Shown here one piece after another: positions 1 to 9,091 of a DNA stretch of 64,000 nucleotides. Numbering within the stretch: the first letter of the stretch is position 1; every line of letters begins with the position of its first letter. The position numbers were made by a program, and so were the translations under genes. The notes below the pieces were generated by a model that searched no databases, had not been told where the DNA came from, and saw nothing but the letters and a program-made list of their open reading frames with translations. The DNA is from Falsiroseomonas sp051433195 (GTDB taxonomy: Bacteria; Pseudomonadota; Alphaproteobacteria; Acetobacterales; Acetobacteraceae): assembly GCF_051433195.1 (NCBI RefSeq), contig NZ_JBHMFT010000018.1, positions 1-64,000 on the forward strand, written 5' to 3'.

Positions 1-806
1 TGGCGAGCGCGCCGGTGCCGGAGCCTTCCAAGGTGGCGACGCCCGCACCCGCGACGCCCGCACCCGCGACGCCGGCACCGGAGAAGCCCATCGTCGTCGC
101 GCCTTCTCCCGATCCCGTGAAGCTGGACGTGCTGAAGATCGGCATCGCGCAGGACGCCTGGCAGGGTGATGCGCGCTACACCATCGCGCTGGACGGCAAG
201 CAGGTGGGCGGCGAGCGTGTCGCGAAGGCCTCCGCCGCCAAGGGCGAGATGGACATCATCACGTTGACGGGAGATTTCGACGGCCGCGTGCACAAGCTGG
301 ACGTCACCTTCCTGAACGACGCCTGGGGCGGCAACGCAAAGGCCGATCGCAACCTGTATGTCGAGAAGCTGATCCTCAACGACGTCGACCTGAAGAAGTC
401 GGCCGACCTGATGAGCAACGGCACCGCCAAGTTCGAGTTCAAGGCGGTGGCCGAGGTCGCGCCCGCGGTGTCCCTCGGCAGCGGGCCGGACGTGCTGCGG
501 GTGGCGCTGTCGCAGGATGCCTACAAGGGCGACGCGACCTTCCTGCTGTTCGTCGACGGAAAGCAGCTCGGCGGGCTGCGCAGCGTCGATGCGTCGCATG
601 CCGCCAGGGAGAAGGACTTCATCGAGATCCGGGGCGACTTCGATGCAGGTGATCACATTCTCGGGGTTCGCTTCACCAATGACCTGTGGGGCGGAAGTGC
701 CGCGGCCGATCGCAACCTGTACGTGGATTCGCTCGAACTCAATGGCGCCAACCTGAACACGCAGGCGGCACTGCTGGCCAACGGCGACGTCTTTTTGCAG
801 TTCTGA
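1..806 (+). CDS. Tandem carbohydrate-binding-module protein, 3' part
   Basis: The frame is open to the left edge, so the true start lies outside; a GTG at 15 is available but need not be the start. A short Thr/Ala/Pro linker (PAT-type repeats) precedes two homologous modules of about 90 residues. Each has the pattern I/V-x-QDA-Y/W-x-GDA, then DGKQ-x-GG, a GDFD turn, NDxWGG and DRNLYV near its end. This matches calcium-dependent xylan-binding modules of the CBM60 type. The Asp-rich loops would be the metal and sugar contacts. No enzyme domain is visible in the part present; it may be upstream. The role is inferred to be binding of an extracellular or cell-surface polysaccharide. The protein ends at residue Phe just after the second module. 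Confidence 0.7.
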   Translation, partial: ASAPVPEPSKVATPAPATPAPATPAPEKPIVVAPSPDPVKLDVLKIGIAQDAWQGDARYTIALDGKQVGGERVAKASAAKGEMDIITLTGDFDGRVHKLDVTFLNDAWGGNAKADRNLYVEKLILNDVDLKKSADLMSNGTAKFEFKAVAEVAPAVSLGSGPDVLRVALSQDAYKGDATFLLFVDGKQLGGLRSVDASHAAREKDFIEIRGDFDAGDHILGVRFTNDLWGGSAAADRNLYVDSLELNGANLNTQAALLANGDVFLQF

Positions 807-1062
807 TCGAGATTAACGAGACGGCGCCAAGGGTATCGTGAACGGGCGTACCGTCTGCGACACCCTGACGCTGTTCTTTACGTGAGTATTTTCCGGTCCT
901 GCCACGGAGGTGCAAACCGCTGTAGGTGGATGCAAGCGCGGAGGAGGTTCGTCGCGTCCAGAGCGGACGCCGGGCCTTCAGCACATGAGACCTTTTGTCT
1001 CCGGTGACGTCCCGCGCCTGCGTTTCATGGCGGCTTCACCCTACCGTCCGAGGACCCGAACG

Positions 1063-1584
1063 ATGCAGGCATTCAACAAGTCATTCCCGGCCGGACACCG
1101 CACCGCGCCGATGGATGCAAGACCGCAGGCGATGGCGGACATGGACGATGCGGCGGAAGCGGAGCCCGTCGTGGCGGCCATCCCGGGCAACCGCTCGCCG
1201 ACCTCCGCCGATGCCAGCGTCGGCAGCCGGATCAAGGAACTGCGCCGCGCCGCCGGCCGGACGCAGAAGGAAATCGCCGACATCGTCGGTGTCACCGGCG
1301 CGCAATTCCACCGCTACGAGACGGGTGCGACACGGATCGCGACCAGCCGCCTGCTCGGCATCGCGACGGCGCTCGGCGTGCGGCCGGAGGTTCTGGTCGG
1401 TACCGCCGCGCCGCGGCACGAGCCGATGGTCGACTTCATCGATGGCGCAACGGATGAACTGGTCGAGCTGGTGCAGGTGTTCTCCACCATCAACGACCCG
1501 CGCCGCCGCGGAGCCCTGATGGCCTTCGCGCGTGCCGTGGCACGCGGCCAGCCGCTGCAGACAGCGGGCCAGGCTTCCGAGTAG
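1063..1584 (+). CDS. XRE-family helix-turn-helix regulator
   Basis: This 173-residue protein has one Cro/C1-type HTH at about residues 50-105. The helix pair is readable as RTQKEIADIVGVTGAQFHRYE followed by IATSRLLGIATALGV. A low-complexity N-terminal arm and a short C-terminal helical tail flank it. In-frame starts also exist at 910 (GTG), 1027 and 1108. ATG 1063 was chosen because GAGG sits about nine bases upstream and the longer N-terminal extensions look non-conserved. It stands alone, and converges on the large sensor gene to its right. The targets are unknown; a single-domain XRE protein without ligand domain usually acts as a local repressor or activator. Confidence 0.75.
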   Translation: MQAFNKSFPAGHRTAPMDARPQAMADMDDAAEAEPVVAAIPGNRSPTSADASVGSRIKELRRAAGRTQKEIADIVGVTGAQFHRYETGATRIATSRLLGIATALGVRPEVLVGTAAPRHEPMVDFIDGATDELVELVQVFSTINDPRRRGALMAFARAVARGQPLQTAGQASE

Positions 1585-1623
1585 TTCCGACGCAGGTGGC
1601 GACCGGACGGGCCGCCGCCTGCC

Positions 1624-4470
1624 TCAGCCTTCCGATGGCGGATTGCCCGCCGAGACGACCTTCCGGATCAACTCCGGCAGCGACCGCGCATTCAGCTTCG
1701 ACATGATCGCGGCGCGGTGATTTTCCACCGTGCGTTGGTTCAACTTCAACTCCGCCGCGATGATCTTGCTGGGCGACCCCGCGATCACCCGATCCAGGAT
1801 CTCCCGCTGCCGCGGCGTCAGCCGTGCCAGGCGAGCCGCGACTTCCGCCCGCACCGCCGCCTCGCCCATCGCGTTCGTGATGCGGGCATTGGCGTTGCAG
1901 ATGCTGCGCAGCAGGTCGTGCCGGCGGATCGGCTTCTCGATGAAATCCATCGCGCCCGCGGCCATGGCCCTCACCGCCATGCGCACGTCGCCGTGGCCCG
2001 TCACCATGATGGCGGGCAGCCGCTGCGCGTGCGGGCGCAGCGCCGCCAACAATTCCAGCCCATCCATGCCCGGCATCACCGCATCGACCAGGACGCAGCC
2101 CTGCCGGGATGGATCGTCGGCCTGCAGGAAAGCCTCGGCGGAGCCGAAGACCTCGGCGGTCCAGCCATTCGCCTCCAGCCACTCCGCCACGTCGCGCCGC
2201 AGCGCGGCGTCATCATCGACGATGAAGACATGGCCGACGGCGGTGGCGGATTCAGCCTGCTCCTCGGCCATTCCCGGCCTGTCCTCGGCCCTGGGCTGCG
2301 CGCCCACCACTTCGGCCGGCCCGGGCTCGGGCGCTGCGGGTTCCAGAAGGACCGTGGCCTGGGTGGGGCGCTGCGGCAGCAGGTGCCGGATCCGCTCGAG
2401 CAGGTCCTCGGCCCGGACCGGCTTCGGGGCGTATTCCACGCCGGGCAGGCCGATCTCCTGCCGGGTCTGCGCCGATGTATCGCCGCTCAGGATGATGGCG
2501 GCCGGCGGGTCCGGCAGCACCTGGCGCAGTTGCAGCACCACCTCGACACCGTTGAAGGTGCCCGGCAGATTGAAATCGGCCACCACCAGGGCCGGCGGAT
2601 GCTCCACCGCCACGGCAATGGCCTGCGACCCCTCATGTGCCAGCACCACGGCGTGGCCAGCCTGCTGCAGCAGCATGCGCAGGCCCTCGGCCACCGCGGC
2701 ATCATCCTCGATCACCAGGATGCGCGTGCTGCCGATGGCGGGGTGCCGGGGCGTCCGGGATGGCGGGGCCGTGGCTTCGGGGCTGGCCGCCAGCGGCACA
2801 TCCACATGGAAGCAGGACCCGACGCCCTCCCGCGACCTGACCCCGATCGGGTGGCCGAGCAGGTCGGCGAGCCGGCGGGCGATGGCAAGCCCGAGGCCGA
2901 TGCCCTGGCCGCGGGCGCGGGCCGTGCCGCTGACCTGCTGCGCCTCCTCGAACACCGCGGGCAGTTGCGCGCGCGGGATGCCGATGCCGGTGTCCCACAC
3001 CTCGATCCGCAGCATCCCGCCGACGCGCCGGCAGCCCAGCAGGATGCGGCCCATCCTGGTGTATTTCAGCGCGTTGCCCAGCAGGTTGCGCAGGATCTGC
3101 CGCAACAGCCTGGCGTCGCTGAGCACCATCGCCTGGGTCGGCACGCTGCGCCACGCAAGGCCCGCACCGCGCGCGGCTTCGGCGAAGTCCCGTTGCAGCC
3201 CGGTCAGCAGCGGGCCCAGCGCAACCGGGGCGATGGAAGCCTGCGTGCGCCCCACCTCCATCTGGTTGAGGTCCAGCAGCGTGTCCAGGATGCCGGACAT
3301 GGTATCGATGGTCTCGTCCAGCCGCCCGATCAGGCGAAGCATCGCCGGGTCGCCCGCCTTCGCCGCCAGCAGCCCGTGCAGCATGCTCATGCTCTGCAAC
3401 GGCTGGCGCAGGTCGTGGCTCGCGGCGGCGAGGAAGCGGGACTTGTCGCGATCGGCGCGTTCCGCCACCGCCTTCGCGAGTTCGAGGCGGGCCGCCAGAC
3501 GCGTCGCCTCGGTGATGTCCTCGACAACCAGCAGTGTCTGCGGCGGGGACCGTGAGAGGCTGCGCGCCGAAAGCCGCAGCAGTCGGCGGTCGGCGCCATC
3601 GCCGGGCCTTCCGACCTCGACAATCGCCTCCTCCGCGCCATCGGCCGATGCATCGGGCGTGGCGAGGAAGGCGGCCAGCCTCGGCGCTGCCCGCAAGGCT
3701 TCCGCAAGCGGCATGTCCGCGCCCGGTGTCGCGGTGCCGAAGACTTCGTGGAAGGCGGCATTGGCGCGCACCACGCGCCCGCCTGATTCCAGCAGCGCGA
3801 TGGGCTGGCGGATCGCCTGCAGCACGGGATCGCCGAGTTCCGCATCGCGGACCATCGCCGCATGCCGTGCGAGCGCCGCGCCCAGCGCCGCGACCGGCAG
3901 CACCTGGACACCCGCCAGGGTGCGGCGCAGCTGTTCCGTGGCCTCGGCTTCGGCCCGGTCGTGCACCAGCACCCGGCCGCCCTGGCGCCGCACTTCGGCA
4001 AGGCCACGGGCCCCATCCGTTCCGCTGCCGGACAGCACAACGGCAATGGCCCTGCTGCCCTCGCTTTCCGCAAGGCTGTCGAACAGGACGTCGAGCGGGT
4101 TGTGCGGAGCGGCCGCCGCCGCGGCCAGCCGACCCTGCCGGATCCGGAGCGCCGACCCGGCAGCCATGACGTGCACCCTGTCGGGCAGCAGCGGCATGTC
4201 ACGGATCGCCCGCACGAAAGGCAGTTTGTCGAGCCGGACCAACAGGTCCTCCAGCGGCCTCAGGTCCGCATCCCGCACCAGCACGACCAGAGCCAGTCCG
4301 GTGTTCGGAGGCAGGCTCCCGAACAGGGCCTCGAGCGCCGCCAGGCTGCCTTCCAGGGCTGCGATCGCAGCGGTCGGAACGGTACGGTCCCGCAGCACTT
4401 CGACGCCGGCATCAGCCTCGCCGTACCCGGCACCCGCCATGCATGAGGCTCCCAACCATCCATCGACCAT
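1624..4470 (-). CDS. Single-chain CheB-like/PAS/histidine kinase/two-receiver/LuxR-HTH phosphorelay protein
   Basis: This 948-residue soluble protein has, in order: a CheB methylesterase-like domain (about 25-205); a PAS domain (about 212-320); a HisKA dimerisation domain with the phospho-acceptor His352 in SHDLRQP; an HATPase with N-box LLGNALKY and G-boxes DTGIGI and GQGIGLGLA (about 455-560); a receiver with Asp632; a second receiver with Asp796 in VDAVMPGMDG; and a FixJ/LuxR-type HTH (about 880-945, LTPRQREIL). The CheB part keeps LSGSGTDG, but the positions of the catalytic Ser and His read Leu and Val in my alignment, so it is probably not an esterase. No CheR domain or membrane segment is present. 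The layout implies sensing, relay and DNA binding on one chain. Partners and targets are not visible. Confidence 0.85.
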   Translation of the reverse strand: MVDGWLGASCMAGAGYGEADAGVEVLRDRTVPTAAIAALEGSLAALEALFGSLPPNTGLALVVLVRDADLRPLEDLLVRLDKLPFVRAIRDMPLLPDRVHVMAAGSALRIRQGRLAAAAAAPHNPLDVLFDSLAESEGSRAIAVVLSGSGTDGARGLAEVRRQGGRVLVHDRAEAEATEQLRRTLAGVQVLPVAALGAALARHAAMVRDAELGDPVLQAIRQPIALLESGGRVVRANAAFHEVFGTATPGADMPLAEALRAAPRLAAFLATPDASADGAEEAIVEVGRPGDGADRRLLRLSARSLSRSPPQTLLVVEDITEATRLAARLELAKAVAERADRDKSRFLAAASHDLRQPLQSMSMLHGLLAAKAGDPAMLRLIGRLDETIDTMSGILDTLLDLNQMEVGRTQASIAPVALGPLLTGLQRDFAEAARGAGLAWRSVPTQAMVLSDARLLRQILRNLLGNALKYTRMGRILLGCRRVGGMLRIEVWDTGIGIPRAQLPAVFEEAQQVSGTARARGQGIGLGLAIARRLADLLGHPIGVRSREGVGSCFHVDVPLAASPEATAPPSRTPRHPAIGSTRILVIEDDAAVAEGLRMLLQQAGHAVVLAHEGSQAIAVAVEHPPALVVADFNLPGTFNGVEVVLQLRQVLPDPPAAIILSGDTSAQTRQEIGLPGVEYAPKPVRAEDLLERIRHLLPQRPTQATVLLEPAAPEPGPAEVVGAQPRAEDRPGMAEEQAESATAVGHVFIVDDDAALRRDVAEWLEANGWTAEVFGSAEAFLQADDPSRQGCVLVDAVMPGMDGLELLAALRPHAQRLPAIMVTGHGDVRMAVRAMAAGAMDFIEKPIRRHDLLRSICNANARITNAMGEAAVRAEVAARLARLTPRQREILDRVIAGSPSKIIAAELKLNQRTVENHRAAIMSKLNARSLPELIRKVVSAGNPPSEG

Positions 4471-4699
4471 CAGCGGGACAATACAGCGGTGCCCACGGGC
4501 CGGCCTGCGCCAATTTTGCCGAAGAGGTCAAATAAAGGAGTGTTGTCGCATATCGCTAGCCTCCCGTTTGCGTGAACTGCACGCGAGTGAAGGCGCATTT
4601 CCTTGTGGTGCCTGGGGACGGAGTTCGGTTCGAGTCTGCGCCGATATTCGTGACCTTCTGTAAAATGGAAAGGTGCGGCCTCTGGGTCGTAGCCGACTG

Positions 4700-5770
4700 C
4701 TAGCCGACGGGCCGTTGGGCATGCTGGCGCCGCGCAGGCGATGTGGGCATTTCAGGTATGACCCCGGCACGCTGTGCCGAGAACCAGGTGATGGTCGCCA
4801 CCAGCCCCTCCTCCAGCGACACTTCAGGCTGCCAACCGAGCAGGGCCCCGGCGCGGGCGATATCCGGGCAACGCCGGCGCGGGTCGTCCACCGGAAGCGG
4901 GCGGCCCTCGACGCGCGAGGACGAGCCCGTGAGGTCCAACACCAGCGATGCGATCTGCCGTATGCTGCGCTCCACCGGGTTGCCCAGGTTGACGGGCAGG
5001 CCTGGATTGACCTTCACCTCCATCAGCGCGACGAGGCCGCGGATCAGGTCGGAGACGTAGCAGAAGGACCTGGTCTGTTCGCCGCTGCCGTAGATCGTCA
5101 GCGTCTCCCCGGCCAGTGCCTGGCAGATCAGGTTGGAGACGATGCGGCCGTCATCGGCGCGCATGCGGGGCCCGTAGGTGTTGAAGATGCGCGCCACGCG
5201 CACATCGGCGCGGCCGAGGCGCAGGTAGTCGAAGCACAGCGATTCCGCCGCGCGCTTGCCTTCGTCGTAGCAGGCGCGGGGGCCGGTGCTGCTGACATGG
5301 CCGCGGTAGTCTTCCTGCTGCGGATGCTGTTCGGGGTCGCCATACACCTCGCTGGTCGAGGCCTGCACCATCCGCGCCCCGGTGCGCGCCGCCAGTGCCA
5401 GCAGGTGGTTGGTGCCGACAACGTTGGTCAGCATCGTGTGCACGGGATCCGCCTGGTATTGCGGCGGCGAGGCTGGGCAGGCGAGGTTGTAGATCTCATC
5501 CACCGCCAGAGGCGTCTCGAACGGCTGGCAGATGTCGTGGCGGATGAAGCGGAACCGCTCATGGTCCATCAGCGCGTGGAGGTTGGCGGCAAGCCCGGTC
5601 TGCAGATTGTCGATGCAAGTGACCCGGTGGCCGCGCGCCAGCAAAGTTGCACACAGATGCGAGCCGAGGAAGCCGGCGCCGCCGGCCACCAGTACCCGCC
5701 GCATCGGCTTCGCGGCCGCCGGGCCGCCGCCATCATCCTGCCGCCAACGTGATCCGCGATCCGTCCGCAT
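4700..5770 (-). CDS. UDP-glucuronate decarboxylase-like (UDP-xylose synthase), NAD-dependent
   Basis: This extended short-chain dehydrogenase of 356 residues has the NAD site GGAGFLG near residue 30, a STSEVYGDP segment and the catalytic YxxxK as YDEGK. The sequence NTYGPRM and the FCYVSDLIRG block are typical of UXS enzymes, which turn UDP-glucuronate into UDP-xylose and CO2. It has no membrane helix, so it acts in the cytoplasm. ATG 5770 has AGGGACGG just upstream, overlapping the stop of the preceding transferase gene; an internal ATG at 5704 begins right at the NAD-binding strand and is an alternative. It is the last gene of the nine-gene glycan operon and probably supplies its donor sugar. 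Confidence 0.85.
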   Translation of the reverse strand: MRTDRGSRWRQDDGGGPAAAKPMRRVLVAGGAGFLGSHLCATLLARGHRVTCIDNLQTGLAANLHALMDHERFRFIRHDICQPFETPLAVDEIYNLACPASPPQYQADPVHTMLTNVVGTNHLLALAARTGARMVQASTSEVYGDPEQHPQQEDYRGHVSSTGPRACYDEGKRAAESLCFDYLRLGRADVRVARIFNTYGPRMRADDGRIVSNLICQALAGETLTIYGSGEQTRSFCYVSDLIRGLVALMEVKVNPGLPVNLGNPVERSIRQIASLVLDLTGSSSRVEGRPLPVDDPRRRCPDIARAGALLGWQPEVSLEEGLVATITWFSAQRAGVIPEMPTSPARRQHAQRPVG

Positions 5771-5779
5771 GTTCCGTCC

Positions 5780-6889
5780 CTAGGCGCGGGCCACGAGGGC
5801 CTCGTTTTGCCGACCGTCGAGTTGCCGGTCCTTCAGCCGCCGCAGCGCATGTGCGAGTTGCCCGGCGCGGGCCAGCCCGGTGTGGTCGGCCAGCACGATG
5901 CGCTGCGCCGTGGCGGCCATCATCCTGCGCGCGCCGTCATCATCATCTTCCAGCGCGGCGACCACGTCCGCGGTTCCCCGTGCGATGGCAACGCCACCCG
6001 GAAGCAGCGCCTCCAGCCCGTCCCACGCGTCGCTGAGGATCGGCGTGCCGATCGCGGCCGCCTCGAACAGGCGGACGCTGGGCGACCAGCCGGCGGCGAT
6101 CATGTCGGCCCGCGTCACATTCAGCGTGTAGCGCTGGGCACTGTAGAAATCCGCATGCTGGGCCGGCGGCAGATGCGCGATGCGTTCCACGTTGGGCGGC
6201 CAGGCGATGTCGTCCGGGTATTGCGGGCCGGCGACGACGAAGCGGCGGTCGGGCAGGCGGCGCGCGGGCGCGATCAGCAGGCGCTCCAGCGTCGGTTGCC
6301 GGTCGGCGCTGTAGGTGCCGAGGTAGCCGAGGTCCCAGCGCGGCGCGGCGCCGGTGTTGCGGTAGCGCTCCGGCTCCACCGAACAGTACAGCGGCAGCGC
6401 ATGCGCAGCACCGAACTGGCGTTCGAGGCGGCCCAGGGTCGGGCCGCCGGTGAAGGAGAAATAGGCCGCGAGGCGGGGTATCTGCCGCGCCGCGATGTAG
6501 TCCTGCTCGCCGCGGTCGAGCTTCGCCAACGTCACCGGCGTGTCGATGTCGTAGAAGCTGGTGCGACCGGGTGCCAGGCGCAGCACCGTATCCAGCGCCG
6601 CGACGCCATCCTGCACGTAGGAGCCGACGATGACGGCATCCGAACCCGCGATGCGCGCGCCGAAGCGGCGCGCAAGATCCGCGACGTCGTCGTACAGGGC
6701 GAAGTCGCTGAAATCCGGATCGGGCAGGTCGCGGTTCTGTGCGTACCAGGGCCGGTCGCATTCCAGGAACAGCGTGCGGTGGCCCAGACTGTGCAGTCCG
6801 CGCAGCAGGGACCGGAAAGTGGTGGCGTGGCCGTTGCCCCAGGAGGAGGACAGCGACAGGCCGATGACCACGATGTCGAGCGGCTTCAT
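5780..6889 (-). CDS. CgeB-like glycosyltransferase (copy 1)
   Basis: This 369-residue protein has two Rossmann-like halves. The start, around IVVIGLSLSSSWGNGHA, and the C-terminal block GWSPSVRLFEAAAIGTPI with a following DAWDGLE are the signature of the CgeB/Glyco_trans_1_2 group of GT-B transferases. It is a clear paralogue of the next two genes, so all three probably arose by tandem duplication. Its start ATG overlaps the stop of the upstream copy by four bases (ATGA). No signal peptide or membrane segment is present. Donor and acceptor are unknown; the operon suggests a UDP-xylose- or deoxyhexose-derived donor. Confidence 0.8.
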   Translation of the reverse strand: MKPLDIVVIGLSLSSSWGNGHATTFRSLLRGLHSLGHRTLFLECDRPWYAQNRDLPDPDFSDFALYDDVADLARRFGARIAGSDAVIVGSYVQDGVAALDTVLRLAPGRTSFYDIDTPVTLAKLDRGEQDYIAARQIPRLAAYFSFTGGPTLGRLERQFGAAHALPLYCSVEPERYRNTGAAPRWDLGYLGTYSADRQPTLERLLIAPARRLPDRRFVVAGPQYPDDIAWPPNVERIAHLPPAQHADFYSAQRYTLNVTRADMIAAGWSPSVRLFEAAAIGTPILSDAWDGLEALLPGGVAIARGTADVVAALEDDDDGARRMMAATAQRIVLADHTGLARAGQLAHALRRLKDRQLDGRQNEALVARA

Positions 6890-7983
6890 GCCGCCACCGC
6901 CCCGGCCTGCCGTGCCGTCAGCGCCCGTCGCAACAGCGCATCCACCAGCACGGCACGGCGTTCGTAGGTGTGTTCCGCCAGCACCCGGCGCAGCGCCGCC
7001 CGTCCGATGGAGGCTGCCCGCGCCTGGTCGAGACCGGCGACGTGTTCCGCCACCTCGCGGCCGTCGCGCGCCACCAGGATCTCCTCGCCGGGCTTCAGGA
7101 ACAGGTCGATGCCGGGCCAGTCATCGGTGATCAGGCAGGCGCCGGCGCCGGCCGCCTCGAAGACGCGCGTGGGCGGGGAGAATCCGATCTCCGCCATGCT
7201 GGCGCGGTTGATGTTCAGCACGGCCATCGGCGTGACGTTGAAGGCGTTGTGGTCGCGCGTCGGCACATGGCCGATGTCACGCACATTGGCGGGGATGCGG
7301 CGGTCGCCCCAGCCGGACCCACCGAGCAGGAAACGTTCCTCGGGCAGCCGCTCCGCCGCATCAAGGAAGAACGCCTCGACCCGCGCCTCACGATCCGGCA
7401 GACGGTTGCCAAGAAATCCGAGCCTGGCTTCGAATCGCGCATCGGGCGGCACGGGGTGGTGCGTGGTCGGGTCGAGCGCGTTGTAGATGGGCACGCAGTC
7501 CGCGGCCCCGAGCGCGCGATAGGCGTCGACCACCGGATCGCCACCACCATAGGTCAAGACCATGTCGAGACGCGGGAGCGCCGCATGGCTCGGGTGGTCC
7601 GGGGCGGCGCGCAGTTCCGCCAACGTCGCGGGTGCGTCCACGTCCCAGAAGATGCGCACGGCCTGCGGTGCGGCGGCGTCCAGCACCGCGGCCAGCAGCG
7701 CGTCGTCGCCGTAGCCGACACCGCTGGTCTTCACCACCACGTCGGCCTTTCGCGCCTCCGCTGCTGCGGCGCGCAGCGCATCCGGCGTCGCGGCATACAC
7801 CACGCTGCGGCACCATTCGGGTGGATCGATGTCGCGGTGCTGCTGCCGGCCGAAGGCGTCGGGCTCGTAGAAGGTGATGTCGTGGCCATGCGCCGCCAGC
7901 GCGCGCAGCAGGCCCCGATAGTAGGTGGCGGCGCCATTCCAGTAGGAGGACAGCAGGCTCGATCCGTAGAAGGCGATCCTCAT
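6886..7983 (-). CDS. CgeB-like glycosyltransferase (copy 2)
   Basis: This 365-residue GT-B protein begins MRIAFYGSSLLSSYWNGAAT. It has the C-terminal motif GFSPPTRVFEAAGAGACLI, then TDDWPGID and a typical end of PGEEILVARDG. The open frame extends to 8517, but that extension reads the neighbour out of frame. ATG 7983 overlaps the upstream stop as ATGA and matches the N-terminus of copies 1 and 3. It probably transfers a sugar in the cytoplasm to a growing glycan or lipid carrier; the substrate cannot be told from sequence. Confidence 0.8.
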   Translation of the reverse strand: MRIAFYGSSLLSSYWNGAATYYRGLLRALAAHGHDITFYEPDAFGRQQHRDIDPPEWCRSVVYAATPDALRAAAAEARKADVVVKTSGVGYGDDALLAAVLDAAAPQAVRIFWDVDAPATLAELRAAPDHPSHAALPRLDMVLTYGGGDPVVDAYRALGAADCVPIYNALDPTTHHPVPPDARFEARLGFLGNRLPDREARVEAFFLDAAERLPEERFLLGGSGWGDRRIPANVRDIGHVPTRDHNAFNVTPMAVLNINRASMAEIGFSPPTRVFEAAGAGACLITDDWPGIDLFLKPGEEILVARDGREVAEHVAGLDQARAASIGRAALRRVLAEHTYERRAVLVDALLRRALTARQAGAVAA

Positions 7984-9089
7984 GGCGTGGCCTCCGCCGG
8001 CGCGGTGGCGCCGAGCTGTTCCAGGATGCCGAGCAGTTCGTCCACGCGGTGCCGGCAGGTGTGGCGCGCGCGGATGGTGGCGAGGCCGGTTTCGGCAAGC
8101 GATCGCGCCAGCGCCGCATCGTGCAGCACGTCGCGCAGGCGCGCCTGCATTTCCGCCCCGTCGCGGGCCAGCAGATAGTCGGTGCCTGGGCGGAACAGGC
8201 CCTCCGCATCCTGCCACGGCGCACAGATCAGCGGGATGCCGCAGGCCAGCGCCTCGAACACCCGGATGGTGGGGATGCCGGGCAGGGCCTGGACATAGGG
8301 ACGGCGCGGGATGTGCAAGGTGACGCGATGCCGCGCGAAGGCCTGCGGCACGCGCGCATTGGCGATCCACCCGCGGTAGTCGAGGCCGGCTTCGCGCAGC
8401 GCCACGAGCGCCGCATCGGGGTAGCGCACGCCGTGCACGGTGCCACGCAGGCCAAGCGACCTGGCCGGCTGCATCAGGAAGCGATGCAGTTCCTCCGTGC
8501 GTTCGCCGTCGCCCCAATTGCCGATCCAGACCAGATCACCCATGGGCTCGGCAGCCAGCGGGCGAAACAGGCGATCATCCGCCGCCTCGTGCCAGGTGAA
8601 GACCCGCGCGCCCCATCCGCTGTCGAGGTAGCGCTGCCGCAACGTCTCGCCGAAGGCGAGGATGCCGTCATAGTCGCGCAGCAGCATCGCCGCGATCGCG
8701 TCGCTGTCGGAGACGGCGCGATGGTGCGTGTCGTGGAACAGCAGGCAGAAGCGGGCACCCTCGCGTCGCAGGCGGCCAAGTTCCGCCACCAGGGCCGGGT
8801 CGGTCCATTCATGCACTACGACGACATCGGCATCCGCCGTCGCGGCGGCGTGATCGAAGCCGGGCGCGTAGCTGCGGCTGGTGAGTCCGGGGAAATCCGC
8901 GTGAAACTGGGCAACGGCTGCCTCGCCGGCCTGTTGCAGCAGGTGCCGGCGGCTCCAGCCCTCCGCCGGTTCCAGCGCGACCGCGTCATGCCCGCGCGCG
9001 ACCAGGTCGCGCATCACGCCGCGCAGGAAATGCGCGTTGCCGTGGTTCCAGTCGGATACCAGCGAGTGGGTATAGAACACGAACCGCAT
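7980..9089 (-). CDS. CgeB-like glycosyltransferase (copy 3)
   Basis: This 369-residue GT-B protein starts MRFVFYTHSLVSDWNHGNAH and shares the spacing of the Asn-Gly, Arg and Gly-His pattern with copies 1 and 2. The C-terminal nucleotide-sugar block reads IPTIRVFEALACGIPLI, with PGTDYLLARDG after it. It is the most divergent of the three. ATG 9089 was preferred to the upstream in-frame ATG at 9197 because it begins at the first beta strand and lies two bases from the stop of the upstream GT4 gene. It is part of the coupled operon, and the substrate is unknown. Confidence 0.8.
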   Translation of the reverse strand: MRFVFYTHSLVSDWNHGNAHFLRGVMRDLVARGHDAVALEPAEGWSRRHLLQQAGEAAVAQFHADFPGLTSRSYAPGFDHAAATADADVVVVHEWTDPALVAELGRLRREGARFCLLFHDTHHRAVSDSDAIAAMLLRDYDGILAFGETLRQRYLDSGWGARVFTWHEAADDRLFRPLAAEPMGDLVWIGNWGDGERTEELHRFLMQPARSLGLRGTVHGVRYPDAALVALREAGLDYRGWIANARVPQAFARHRVTLHIPRRPYVQALPGIPTIRVFEALACGIPLICAPWQDAEGLFRPGTDYLLARDGAEMQARLRDVLHDAALARSLAETGLATIRARHTCRHRVDELLGILEQLGATAPAEATP

Positions 9090-9091
9090 GA

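Noticed and set aside
809..1062. Possible small gene before the XRE regulator
   Set aside because: No frame here has a domain or clear ribosome-binding site; the in-frame GTG extension of the regulator is low-complexity.
1730..4663. Long plus-strand frame of 977 codons opposite the sensor gene
   Set aside because: Ser/Arg/Ala-rich low-complexity product without domains; it is the antisense of a well-supported kinase gene at high GC.
4528..4770. Small minus-strand frame between sensor and UDP-xylose synthase genes
   Set aside because: It overlaps the synthase 3' end, lacks a domain, and composition is like non-coding shadow frames.
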